NCBI RefSeq assembly: GCF_963678635.1
Contig: NC_087062.1
Location: forward strand, 69,842,223 to 69,906,222
Origin: Symsagittifera roscoffensis
Lineage: Eukaryota > Xenacoelomorpha > Acoela > Convolutidae
Reading direction: 5' to 3'
Length of the DNA: 64,000 nucleotides
Part shown: positions 45,638 through 55,940 of the stretch, piece after piece
Position numbering within the stretch: position 1 is the stretch's first letter
Layout of the letters: the number at the start of each line of letters is the position of its first letter
Translations under genes and position numbers: made by a program
The notes under the pieces: generated by a model
What the model saw: the letters and a program-made list of their open reading frames with translations, nothing else
What the model was told of the DNA's origin: nothing
Databases searched by the model: none

Positions 45638-45853
45638 CTAAACTGTGAAATCGCGCGACCTGTATCCTTTTTTTCTGTTGATCTTTGGTTTGAGTCGGTT
45701 GATGTGGAGGGCCTCAAGTGTTAAAAGTTTGACAGGGTCGTTAGATCGGTCTTTGATCTTTGCCATCAAATTTTCCGTGTTGCCAACGCATTGTGTCATG
45801 TGTTCACCCACTAGAGTAGAGATCAGCGAATGCTCGTTAAGGCGTGTGCTCAT
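45638..45853 (-). pseudogene. C-terminus of a GIY-YIG-type endonuclease from a retroelement
   Basis: The minus strand gives 71 codons with RLNEHSLISTLVGEHMTQC near the start and LEALHINRLKPKINRKKGYR followed by SRDFTV at the end. The L-E-A-x-x-I-x-x-x-K-P-x-I-N pattern with a terminal Y-R-S-R is the usual end of GIY-YIG nucleases in Penelope-like and some LINE-like elements. The catalytic GIY and YIG strands should lie above 45853 on this strand but are not readable. Confidence 0.6.
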
Positions 45854-46726
45854 TAAGGCTCGTTAAAGTTTTTCAACAATGAAGAAACGCCTAAAGTAAA
45901 AGTACAAAAAGATCGAGGCGTTTACGCATCATCACTTTTAGAAAAGTCCTTCCAACAAATCGAATAGCTCGAAAGCTCTGAAAGTCATTTTTATGTTGAA
46001 AAGAAAATTTCAAAATATGACTTTATCGACAATTATGAATTTATAAAAATCAGTTATGGTTCTCGTTTTTCTCTACGATTCTAATTGTCGATTTGCGAAA
46101 AAAAACAACATGACAGCGAGAAAAAACACAACTAGCTTTCAAATTATTTAAAATTAAATCGGATATCAAATCGAGTTGTTACCAACCAAGGTTCCACTTA
46201 AACTTTGTACAATTATTATACCTTCTTTTTCTGTCTAAGTGTTTTCAAACCTATCACAACGTAGATGCGACCAACTTGATCTGTTTCATAGAATCAAGTC
46301 AGTTGCTATCCTCGCTGATGCCAGACGTTTTGGTTCACGTGACGATCGTGTTGCCCCAGTTCGCCTTCTCCAGAGCCTCTCAGTGTGCCTCATGAGAGGA
46401 AACGCCACTATGATTGTCAGTCGGGCCATCTAGTCTTGTGCAGTTTATTACGTTTTTGCCTTCCCAATTCTGGCGCTCCTTTGTTCCTTTGCTGTTAGTG
46501 CATTCCCCCTCTCTTTTCAATCCTCAATGGTTCATCCCACATTTGTTGTTTGTTTTGTATTCGGTGTTTGTTGTGTATTCGGTGATTATATAATTATATC
46601 TACAGTACTATATCAGAACGATCTGTTATTGTCAATTGTAAAACACAGAATCAGTCGCAGAACAAATCTTCTGGCATCGAACATCCAAGTTCTCAAAAAC
46701 CTTCAATCTTGCGTTTATTTCTACGA

Positions 46727-47067
46727 CCAAGTTGCGCTCAAAGACCGCAGGCTGAAAAACCTATGGCAACATTGCATAGTAATCAGTATCAGTACATGGA
46801 CATTGACAAAAGGAACTGAAGTAAAACGAAACGTGAAACTTAAAGTCACCGATTTTCGCGATCAATGGATAAATCCATGTCAATTATTTTTATAACTACT
46901 CTTGCAATGCGCAAGAGTTTTGCAATCGGGTACTATACTTTTTCCCCGTTAACATCTTTGTCCACAGATTTCTTGCACTATATGAATGACATGCATCCAG
47001 TATGAACGAACTGCATTTAAACGTCATGTATGCAGTATTTGCGTCCTATTTGCTCTCTATTTCTGAC
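46727..47067. repeat. Direct repeat, copy 1
   Basis: Matches copy 2 (47198-47530) at a constant offset of about 468 bases with roughly 90% identity by eye; for instance AACATCTTTGTCCACAG starts at 46951 and 47419. Near its middle is a small palindrome CTTGCAATGCGCAAG followed by TTGCAATCGGG.AC, a motif also present in SINE copies around LARS. Confidence 0.85.
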
Positions 47068-47197
47068 TGTGAAGTTAATTCTTGTAAATCTTATCAGTTA
47101 AATTTTCAAGTAATTTTTTCATTTTATTTTTTCTACTCAATTTTACGGAAAATTTTTTGACTGTTTTTCCCTACTGGCTATATTGCAGCTCAATTCT

Positions 47198-47530
47198 AGT
47201 TGCTCTCAAAGGCCGCATAATGGAAAACCTATGAGAATACTGCGTAGTAATTAGTATCAGCACATGAACATTGACAAAAGGAAATGAGGTAAAACGATAC
47301 GTGAATCTTAAGGTCACAGATGTTCGCGATCAATGGCTAAATCCATGTCAAAAATTTTTATAACTACCCTTGCAATACGCAAGGGCATTGCAATCGGGCA
47401 CTATACTTTTCCCCCGTTAACATCTTTGTCCACAGGTTTCTTGCAGTATATGAATGACATGCATCCAGTATGAACGAACTGCATTTAAACGTCATGTATG
47501 CAGTATTTGCGTCCTTTTTGCTCTCCTTGT
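47198..47530. repeat. Direct repeat, copy 2
   Basis: Second copy of the segment at 46727-47067. The shared part ends with GCATTTAAACGTCATGTATG and CAGTATTTGCGTCCT in both. The two copies are separated by about 130 bases (47078-47208), which themselves recur at 49291-49405, so the duplication probably involved a longer mobile or repeat unit. Confidence 0.85.
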
Positions 47531-48606
47531 CTTTTACTTCCACTCTGCTTACGTATTAGAGTTTTTCCAATGGATTGCAGTTCTCTTAAAAATGATTCTT
47601 TGGTTTTCATTGATAAGTCAACTTTGGTTTATTTTGTAACATTCGACCAGATTGACCGAAAAAGTTTTTTGCCAACGAATTTTTGTTTGTACAGTCCACT
47701 GGGAGAATTGGATGTTTTGAACAATTAGTGGTGTTAATCTTCCAATTGAACGTATTCTGAGGGGTCGATTTGGATTGACGAAATAATTTATTCAATTTTT
47801 GCTGTCACAATCGTTACCGTGTTAACTTTGTCAATCGAGAGGACTGAGAGCCGCGATTGCAACCCTTTGCGTTGCTGAAGAGAGAGCTTATATGGTGAAG
47901 ACCACGAATGCGGAAGGGTCTTCAGTGAACTGAGAGATATACATTTAAACATGTTTCAGCTTCCCGGAATGGCCTGAATTGATTTTAACTTAACATCAGA
48001 TTAAGATTTCTTGCAGTTCTGGGGATACTGAGACCCAGCCATGAGCTCACTAATTTTCCATGTAACTATGTTAGTTTGCGCCGATTGGCCGATAGCCTTT
48101 AAGTTGTAACGACTTTGTCGACCCGATGTTAATGACCACCCATTGAACTAGCTTTGGTAGAGACGGTTAAAAGCATGTGAAGCTGTTTTTAGACCCTTAG
48201 CCAGTCAATTTAGGACGTAGCTTTGTTTTCCGTCGGTAGGTACTTCCGGGCGAATGTTACAGCCGCTCGACGATTGTCTTTTTTCCTTAATTGCTCAGTT
48301 TCCCTGGCTTCCTCACATTCTGCTAGTTTAAACCAAACGTCAGTTCAGTTTCCCTGGCTTCTTAACTTTCTGCTATTTCAAAACAAACTTTTAGCATATC
48401 ATTGCATATTCCATGCTTCAAACCAAAATTTTTGAAGGTTTTTTTGCTCAGTTTTATTTGCTCAAAGTGGGCAAAGCAAGTATACAGCGGAAGAAACCCT
48501 CTGGCCACCAGTGCCACCAAGCCAGCATATAGAATTTACAGTGAATTTTTAGTTTTCCCCTTTTGTGCGAAGCGCCGCGTGTATTCATTTTTTAACGTTG
48601 TTTTAG

Positions 48607-48611
48607 AACAT
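48607..48611 (+). promoter_or_regulatory. Splice acceptor immediately before the LARS start codon
   Basis: A T-rich tract ending TTTTAG at 48606 leaves only AACAT before the ATG at 48612. This is a good 3' splice site. It would belong either to a 5'-untranslated intron or to leader trans-splicing. No upstream donor was identified. Confidence 0.5.
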
Positions 48612-49225
48612 ATGACTAGCAAGCAGATACTTGAAAGAAAGGGTACTGGAAAACTCGGAGTGTTGTTAGAAATTGAGGAGAACGTTCAAACAAAATGGAA
48701 GTCTATGAAAGTGTTTGAGATCGATGCACCGTCAGATGGTTCTGAGCCAAAGTACCTGTGTACTTTCCCCTATCCTTATATGAACGGCGTTTTGCATCTC
48801 GGCCACGCTTTCACTGCTTCTAAATGCGAGTTTGCCGCTGGATTTGAAAGGTTACTTGGAAAGAACGTTCTCTACCCTTTCGGGTTCCACTGTACTGGAA
48901 TGCCCATCAAAGCTTGTGCAGATAAGTTGGTGAAGGAGATGCAATTGTATGGAAGTCCACCTGTGTTTCCCGACGAAAAAGACGAAATTGTGGAAAAGAA
49001 GGAGACCGATGTACAAGCTGGAATTGCGAACATCGGCAAGGCGAAGAAAAGTAAAGTAGTGGCGAAAACAGGTGGCGTTAAGTACCAATGGCAGATAATG
49101 AAAGCTATTGGAATTCCTGAAACAGATATTCCGAAGTTTGCTGATGAAAACTATTGGCTGAGTTACTTTCCACCCATTGCTATGAATGATTTGACTCGCA
49201 TGGGATTAAAAGCCGATTGGAGAAG
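48612..49225 (+). CDS. LARS1: LARS coding exon 1
   Basis: Encodes residues 1 to about 205: N-terminal extension ([20 protein letters not shown]), the first half of the Rossmann fold with [16 protein letters not shown], a lysine-rich spacer ([14 protein letters not shown]) and the [10 protein letters not shown]...WLSYFPP segment typical of eukaryotic enzymes. Donor GTATGT follows AGAAG at 49225. Confidence 0.95.
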
Positions 49226-52200
49226 GTATGTAATTTTTGGGCCTTTAAATTGTCAATGAAATGTTTCTTATAATTTCAAGTTAAATATAAGTTAAATCTT
49301 ACAAATCTTATCAGTTAAACTTTTTCATTTTAATTTTTCAACTTAATTTTACGGAAATTTTTCTGACTGTTATTTTTTCTACTGGTTATATTGTAGCGCA
49401 ATTCGACGTTTTTAAAGCTAGATCAATACTGGCTGTTGTTTTCTGCCTCAGATTTTCATCAAAATGAGTCGGTGGCTTTGTGTGGCGCATGTGGTGCAAA
49501 TTTCAGCCTCGCCTCTGTGTTATTTTTGTGAAAGCAAGTGTCTTATAATCGGGAACTAGACTTTTTTCCGTAAAAAATTTTGCTCACATATTGTCAACTT
49601 GGCTTTTTATCGAACCTTCACAAAATCCAGGTTCCGTCTTAGTTGGCCTAGTGGTAGCGCCAATGCATTTGAACCAAGAGTTTTCCTGAGTGGGACTTGA
49701 AAATTTTTGATTTTTTCGAAATCATTTTTTTTTCGGTTTAACAATTGTCTGCCCAAAGATAGTCGGATTAGCGCCTTTATCACGGGTTTTTCTTGTGTTT
49801 AAAGCAGCTTTCATTGTAGTTGTCATTGCAAGTGTTTTCCATTGTAATTTCAGGTGGGCCTTAAAATTTCAACGATTTTTTGAAACCAGATTTTTCAGAA
49901 GTTTGTCGGCTTCACAGATTTTCCTGTGCTGCTGAAATCAAGTATCAGGATAGTTGCAAATTTTGCTCCTTGTAGTTTTTGGGGGCTAACTTGTGTCTAC
50001 TCAAAGAGTCTGCTTTGTTTCCTGTTCATAAGTTTTGTTCTGTTGTTAATTTAAATTTCAAATATCTGGATCGTTTGCCTAGAATGAACTTCTATCGAGA
50101 CTTTCGGTAGAAATATTTTTTCAACGTTTTTCATTTTTTCTTCTTATGCTTACGTTTTTGTTGTATAGCAAGTGGCGCGAAGCTCCACTTTGCATCTATG
50201 TGATCGTTAAAGGATCTTTGGCTTAAATGGTTGTTTGACTTTTAGGCTTGCAATTAGCAAGCAGTCTTAAATTGAAATATAGACTTTTCAAGGAAAAGCA
50301 ATTTGTCGAACAGAATCATTGAAGCATTTGATAACTTGGCTTCTAATCAATTTATATCATTTTATTCGGTCTGCCGATTTGATGCAGATGTAACAGCACA
50401 TGCTTGGGACAAAAGAGTTTTGAGTCTCATCAGGACCTGTGCTTTTTGCGAACTAGTCGGATCATTTGTCATTTTTCCGCTGCTTTGCATCGCAGTGTTT
50501 TTCGAAATTAAATGTAAGACCCGTCCACAAACTGAAATTAAGACTTAATGCCGTTAACATTATCAATGTGGAATTTTCTATTATTATAGTTGATTAGTTC
50601 ATATTATTCAAAATACTTCAAAGAGCCTTACCGCGAAGCTATCTGATGTGCGGATCAGGAGTGGGTGGGGCTCCCACCAAAAGCTCAACCACATACAACA
50701 TTCGATGAGATACAAACATACCAAATTTGCTTCATCTCCTAAAGGGTGGATACTCAAGGAGATATCTATTGTGGAATCAAACTTGTGCACAATTTTCTAA
50801 ATGGTATCTTGCTTTAAAATGAAGCTCTTTTGGCGTGAATGTGTTTCTGGTACCTTTTAATGTTTTGACTGTATGCAACCAAAGACCCGGGTACGGTTTG
50901 TCACTGCCAGTAACATCAACGAAAACATCAGGGAAGATAGGGACACCTCGCGATACTAGCAATAGGACGCGCAAGGCTTATTTTGCTTGTGCGGCAAACT
51001 GAGGATGGAACCCAGAAAAATTCGTCTCAACCAGAGATAAAGTTTCTCAAAAGATGGAAGTCTAGTATCGTTGACATTTCAGTGTGAAATTTTCTATATC
51101 TATAGTTGAATAGTTCAAATTACGAGTTTACTCCAATGTTGGAACTATCTTTATCTATCTTTGGTTGGATTCGGCTAAAGTGATTTACTTCATTGTGTAA
51201 TACAAAATACAAATAACATGACAAGAATTCTTCAACTATAGATAATATTATATATTTGCAGGTGTATTTTGTATTACACATTGAAGCAAGTCACTTTGGC
51301 CGAATCCAACCAAAGCTCGGGTGCTTCTATTAAATAGATAGATTCATAATTTTCTAACGTTATTTAAATAAGAAAAAAGTCATACCGCAAGCTATCTGAT
51401 AGTAGTTTAAAGGAGAATTAGAATTAGGACGAGAATGACTCCTGAATTAGCAAAAAAAAGCTATTCAGAAAAATAATAAACAATCAAATTTTTAAATGAA
51501 CCAGTTTTCATTTTTTTGATATTTCAATACTCAATGTCCTCCCTTTGCTTGGATATAGAATCTCTTGCGTCTTTGCATCGAATAAATTTGAATTTTCAGC
51601 ATACTTAAGGGAGCATTTACCCAAGCATTAACAATGAAATGAGCCTGTTCTGTAAAAATTTCGCGAATCGTAGCTCCAAAATTTTCCTCTTATAATCCCA
51701 AAGATGCCCGATTGGGTTTAGGTCCAAATTGTTTGCTGGAAAGGAATTTGTGCGAGGTCTTGCTAAAAAACCTTTAAGCCTTCGGAAATAGAACGTTGTC
51801 ACGTATTTAGTTTTTGGCGTTGGATTTTCCTTCAATGAGTCGAGATCGAGGTCTGTTTCAAGCTGAATTTCCTTTCCGGATCCTTTCTTTTAACGCATCT
51901 GTCAGTTTAGATAAGATTTTTCGGTGTCGAACGGGATCATTTTTCTTTATCAACAATCACTCTCCGATTATCAGACTCTTAAGCAAACCGACACTTGTTT
52001 GAGAAAAGTGCTCTGGCCCTATTGCATTTTCAATTTTGCATTCTCAGTTTTGCCAAGTGATCTTGCATTCTCAATTTCAAAGCAATGTTTTATGACGATC
52101 AATTGTAGCCATAGCTTGATATAATGACTGACGACGTACACCTTAGCTCCGCACAGATGCATATCAAAGATTGTACTCACCGCCCGCTCAGGCAAGGCAA

Positions 52201-55200
52201 AAGAAGACTCTATTTTGAATTTTGGCTCTGATCGCCTCACTTGAAAATTTTCTGCTACTTTCTCAGTAGCCAGCTACTTGTGTTCATTCTATGATCTCTT
52301 TAGTTTTTGTGAGTTCCATTTAAGAACGTTTACTATTGCGTAACTTTTTTAGACCTCATTTCTGTATTTTGCTGAGATTGGGGTTTTGGATATGTAAAAT
52401 TGAAATTCTAATTGTAGGTCTTTCATCACGACGGATGTCAATCCATATTACGATAGCTTTGTACGGTGGCAGTTTCTGAAACTGCAAGAACGGAAGAAAA
52501 TCAAGTTTGGAAAGCGTTACACAGTTTTTTCCCCTAAAGACAACCAACCTTGCATGGACCATGATCGGCAAACGGGTGAAGGTGTTGGTCCTCTCGAGTA
52601 CACATTGATTAAAATTGAGGTTCTAGATTCGCTGCCTTCTGTGACTGCGGCAGCGAAAGAAACCAAGTTTGAGTCATCAAAAGTATATCTTGTTGCTGCT
52701 ACTTTGAGGCCTGAAACTATGTATGGACAAACCAATTGCTGGGTGCATCCAGATATAACATATTTAGCGTATAACACAAAAGAGGGGGAAATTTGGATCA
52801 GCACAGCGCGGTCTGCACGCAACATGGCTTATCAGGAAATGTTCGATAGTTTCACAGTTAACAAACTTTGTGACGTAAAAGGTCAGGAGCTGCTTGGAAA
52901 AGCAATCAAGGCACCCTTGACTTCGTACCAAAAGGTGTACATTCTTCCCATGTTGACAATTAAAGAGGACAAGGGGACTGGTGTTGTGACGAGTGTTCCG
53001 TCCGATTCTCCAGATGATTACATGGCACTAAAGGATCTGAAAAAGAAGCCGGCATTTCGCGAGAAGTACGGGTTGCCTGATCATGCTGTTCTTCCATTTG
53101 AGCCAGTCGCAATCATTGATATTCCGGAGCTAGGTGATCTCGCCGCTGTTACATTGAGCGACAAAATGAAAATTCAGTCTCAAAATGATAGCGATAAATT
53201 AGCTGAAGCCAAAAAAGAAGTGTATATGAAAGGGTTTTATGAAGGTGTCTTGAAAGTAGGAGAGTTTGCCGGTCAAAGTGTTCAGAAGGCAAAAAAACTT
53301 GTCCAACAATTGATGATTGATCAAAAGTTGGCTGTGAAGTACATGGAATGTGAGAGCAACGTTGTGTCCAGATCAAATGATGTTTGTGTTGTAGCCCTGT
53401 GCGACCAATGGTATCTAGACTACGGTGAGGTTGAATGGAAAAAAAAGGTGCGCGAGGAGTGCCTCCCGAACGTGAATACTTACTCACAAGAAGTGAATAA
53501 CAATTTTGTTCAAACTCTCGACTGGCTCCAGGAACATGCGTGCTGTCGAACGTATGGTCTCGGATCTCGGTTACCATGGGATGAAACGTGGCTGATTGAG
53601 TCTCTCTCTGACTCTACAATATACAATGCTTACTACACCATTGCTCACTTACTACAAAGTGACCTTAGGGGAGCAAAGCCTGGATTGTTGGACATCAAAC
53701 CGGAAGAAATGAAACCAGATGTCTGGGACTACATATTTTTCAACGACGTGTCGAAGCCTCAAACGACAATTGCGGATGATAAGCTAGCCAAAATGAAGCA
53801 TGAGTTCAGGTACTGGTACCCGGTGGACATGCGAGTTTCGGGTAAAGATCTGATTCCGAATCATTTGACGTATTACTTGTATAACCATGTTGCCATCTGG
53901 CCGGATGAGCCGAACTTGTGGCCCCAAAGTATACATGCAAATGGCCACTTACTGCTGAACAACGAAAAGATGTCCAAGCAGACTGGCAACTTCTTGACTC
54001 TGAATGAAAGTATCAAGAAGTTCTCAGCCGACGGAATGCGATTGGCACTTGCAGATGCTGGTGACAATATTGAGGATGCCAATTTCTTGGAGAAAGTAGC
54101 AGATACAGCTATCTTGCGGCTGTTTACGTTTGTGGAGTGGGTAAGAGAATTCGTTGAAGACGAAGAAGAGATAACCCGTGGTGGTCCTGACAGTGAGCTG
54201 TTTTGCGATCGAGTTTTTGCCACTGAAATGGATTCTCTGATTAATCAAACGAGGGAGCACTTCGTTAAAATGAACTACAAAGATGCCCTGAGAACTGCAT
54301 TCTTTGAATTTCAAGCCTGTCGAGATCGTTATCGGGAGCTGAGTTTGGGTAAGCTACATAAGGACTTGACCAGAAGGTTTATTAAGAACCAAATATTGAT
54401 CCTCTCACCTATCTGTCCTCATATATGTGAGCACATCTGGACTTACATGGGCGAGGAGGGTTCAATTTTGAAAGCACGATGGCCAGAAACTAAACCAGTG
54501 GATGATGTTCTGATCAAAAGTTGTCAGTATCTCCTAGACGCTGCCCATGAGTTCAGGCTCTGGTATCAAAAGCAAAGCAACCCGAAGGCACCAAAAGGAA
54601 AATCCCTGGATGCACCGAAGGAAAAGCTTACCCATGGAACTGTATATGTTGCTGAGAAGTTCCCAGAATGGCAGGACTCAATTATCAGCGCTCTAAATGA
54701 GTTGTATATCGGAAATGGAAATGATTTTCCGAAGGACAACGTGGTTGCTGATAAGATAAAGAAGCTAAATTTATCAAATAAATACGCCAAAAAGAGCATG
54801 CCATTCGCACAAAAGGTGAAAGCCGATGTTCAAACGCAGGGAGCGTCAGTGTTTCAACAATCAAGTCTGTTCTCAGAGACTGAAATTCTAGAATTGAACA
54901 AAGAGTATTTGAAACAGACTCTTGACCTGGAAGAGATTGAAATTATGCCTGCGCGTGAAGCGCCAAATGAAAAAATTAGAGAGGAATGTTGTCCTCTCAA
55001 ACCAATGTCGAATTTTTACGCGGCGCCACACCTTGAGGTCGACTTCGTTAACCCGCAACCATGCAGTGGTTATTTCACAGTCAAAATTCCTGTGTATGAG
55101 AATGATTCACTGCACAAAGTTAAAAAGCGGATCATGCGTGCGTCCAAAATCAAGAATGAGTCATCACTGAGTATCTACAGGTACGAAGATCCAATTGGGG

Positions 55201-55370
55201 GCCCATTAACTATTCCAGTCTTGGAAGAACCACTGAAAGGAAAAGTTAGATGTGATGACAATGCGAAGTTTATGACTGACTTGGGAAACAAAACAGTGAA
55301 AGTGCTAAGTGGAGGAGCAGGCGATGGGTTTGCGAACAATGTCATGATTTATTATGTCGATGATTTGTAA
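48612..55370 (+). CDS. LARS1: Cytosolic leucyl-tRNA synthetase, two coding exons
   Basis: Charges tRNA-Leu with leucine in the cytosol and edits wrongly attached residues. Coding exons are 48612-49225 and 52419-55370, joined by a GT-AG intron that splits an Arg codon (phase 2). The product would be about 1,188 residues, close to the 1,176 of the human enzyme. Landmarks in order: HLGH at residues 62-65 (HIGH motif), [14 protein letters not shown]1 editing domain with [13 protein letters not shown] and [15 protein letters not shown], catalytic core with [17 protein letters not shown] and [23 protein letters not shown] at about 722-726, and a eukaryote-type C-terminal domain. The ATG at 48612 is chosen because the match starts there and an acceptor precedes it; an in-frame ATG at 48402 would add unrelated residues. 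One base is missing at about 52495-52501, within an A-rich run; elsewhere the frame is intact for 938 codons. Vertebrate orthologues have about 30 exons, so intron content is very low. Confidence 0.95.
49478..49770 (+). mobile_element. tRNA-headed SINE copy in LARS intron
   Basis: A perfect Pol III A box, TGGCCTAGTGG, lies at 49644-49654; the B-box position is decayed (GTGGGACTTGA). The 5' part (TGTGGTG...TTCAGCCTCGCCTCTGTG, then AATCGGGAACTAGAC) and the 3' part (GTCTGCCCAAAGATAGTCGG) recur in copies at 55680-55940 and 57138-57350. That makes this a dispersed family. Confidence 0.6.
51157..51317. repeat. Long hairpin with 55-bp arms
   Basis: The left arm 51157-51211 and the reverse complement of the right arm 51263-51317 agree at about 90% of positions; both contain TTTGGTTGGATTCGG and TGTGTAATACAAAATACA. 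The loop is 51 bases. It may be a fold-back or MITE-type element; transcribed as part of the LARS pre-mRNA it would form double-stranded RNA. Confidence 0.85.
51617..51960 (-). pseudogene. Tc1/mariner transposase relic
   Basis: The minus strand reads [20 protein letters not shown] (about 51735-51675), matching the P-D-L-N-P-I-E-x-L-W motif that carries the third catalytic acidic residue in Tc1-type transposases. Here that residue is glycine. Upstream on the same strand, [11 protein letters not shown] (about 51930) matches the N-D-P-K-H segment around the second catalytic residue. No terminal inverted repeats were identified. Inactive. Confidence 0.7.
52419..55370 (+). CDS. LARS1: LARS coding exon 2, with one apparent frameshift
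   Basis: The acceptor is AATTGTAG (52418). The first codons read [19 protein letters not shown] in the frame expected from exon 1. Around 52495-52501 the frame moves by one base: ERKK reads in the first frame and [14 protein letters not shown] in the next, which is exactly the contiguous order of the family. From there the frame is open to TAA at 55368. Exon length plus one base restores divisibility by three. Confidence 0.95.
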   Translation, partial: SFITTDVNPYYDSFVRWQFLKLQERKKIKFGKRYTVFSPKDNQPCMDHDRQTGEGVGPLEYTLIKIEVLDSLPSVTAAAKETKFESSKVYLVAATLRPETMYGQTNCWVHPDITYLAYNTKEGEIWISTARSARNMAYQEMFDSFTVNKLCDVKGQELLGKAIKAPLTSYQKVYILPMLTIKEDKGTGVVTSVPSDSPDDYMALKDLKKKPAFREKYGLPDHAVLPFEPVAIIDIPELGDLAAVTLSDKMKIQSQNDSDKLAEAKKEVYMKGFYEGVLKVGEFAGQSVQKAKKLVQQLMIDQKLAVKYMECESNVVSRSNDVCVVALCDQWYLDYGEVEWKKKVREECLPNVNTYSQEVNNNFVQTLDWLQEHACCRTYGLGSRLPWDETWLIESLSDSTIYNAYYTIAHLLQSDLRGAKPGLLDIKPEEMKPDVWDYIFFNDVSKPQTTIADDKLAKMKHEFRYWYPVDMRVSGKDLIPNHLTYYLYNHVAIWPDEPNLWPQSIHANGHLLLNNEKMSKQTGNFLTLNESIKKFSADGMRLALADAGDNIEDANFLEKVADTAILRLFTFVEWVREFVEDEEEITRGGPDSELFCDRVFATEMDSLINQTREHFVKMNYKDALRTAFFEFQACRDRYRELSLGKLHKDLTRRFIKNQILILSPICPHICEHIWTYMGEEGSILKARWPETKPVDDVLIKSCQYLLDAAHEFRLWYQKQSNPKAPKGKSLDAPKEKLTHGTVYVAEKFPEWQDSIISALNELYIGNGNDFPKDNVVADKIKKLNLSNKYAKKSMPFAQKVKADVQTQGASVFQQSSLFSETEILELNKEYLKQTLDLEEIEIMPAREAPNEKIREECCPLKPMSNFYAAPHLEVDFVNPQPCSGYFTVKIPVYENDSLHKVKKRIMRASKIKNESSLSIYRYEDPIGGPLTIPVLEEPLKGKVRCDDNAKFMTDLGNKTVKVLSGGAGDGFANNVMIYYVDDL

Positions 55371-55679
55371 TATTGTACATAATGTAAGTGTGAACCTTTG
55401 GTTTGCATTGAGGTTGTGGGGTAATTCAAATGTACCATAAGTGATTTTCTTTCACCGGTGGATCTGGGTTTTTGAGATATGTACGGATTTTGAAAACCAT
55501 TTTTTTGCGGTGCTTTCCTTTGTTTCAATGCAGATACGAAGTCGTTAAAATTTTCTCAGCTTTTTTATCTGCTGAAAACAACCTTCCCGAGGAGTTGCTT
55601 ATGATGAACGTAGAACAATTTGTCAGGGGACAAGGTAGCATGGGTTAAAGTTAAAGTGTTGATTCCTCTTTTTACACTT

Positions 55680-55940
55680 GGAGGGCAAGTATTTTGTAAT
55701 CGGGAACTTTTTTTCCCGTAAACAGCTTTTCTTACACATTTGTTATTGAAATTGATGTTGCTTTATTATCGAATCTCAGCATTTGCTAGACCCCTTCTAT
55801 CTTGGCCTGGAAGTAATGCGGTCGCCCCTCTACGCTATTTTCTGAGTTTCGACTTCCGGCCGGACCCTAGTTTTTTCAGTGTCTGAAATTAATTTTTTTC
55901 ATGGAAAAATTCGGGCTGTAGTTTGTCGGCTTTTGTTTTG
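55680..55940 (+). mobile_element. tRNA-headed SINE copy downstream of LARS
   Basis: Contains AATCGGGAAC (55692), an A box TGGCCTGGAAGT (55803-55814) and a B box GTTTCGACTTC (55846-55856). The start-to-start spacing of 43 bases equals that of the copy at 57201 and of the array units. The B box is partly decayed. Confidence 0.6.

Larger units (their letters stand above)
45867..48606. other. Intergenic region upstream of LARS
   Basis: No gene recognised. Open frames of 60-120 codons are compositionally poor. It holds the duplicated segment at 46727-47067 and 47198-47530, and a segment at 47078-47208 that recurs in the LARS intron. Duplicated TTTCCCTGGCTTCCT(C/T)A sequence occurs at about 48299 and 48348. 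The LARS promoter must lie here, but no defined element is visible. Confidence 0.5.
49226..52418 (+). other. LARS intron, 3.2 kb, filled with repeats
   Basis: Contents by position: a copy (49291-49405) of a segment found upstream of the gene, a SINE-like copy with Pol III A box (49478-49770), a partial relative (about 50150-50215), a pair of related segments (50557-50650 and 51070-51115, with GAAGCTATCTGAT recurring near 50634 and as GCAAGCTATCTGAT near 51387), a hairpin (51157-51317), and a Tc1/mariner relic (51617-51960). An 81-codon frame at 50303-50548 has no features of a real protein. Confidence 0.8.

Noticed and set aside
48402-48611. N-terminal extension of LARS from the in-frame ATG at 48402
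   Set aside because: The added 70 residues do not resemble the family, and a splice acceptor lies directly before the ATG at 48612.
50303-50548. 81-codon frame in the LARS intron with a hydrophobic stretch
   Set aside because: It has no ATG start, no family similarity, and lies between repeat relics inside an intron.
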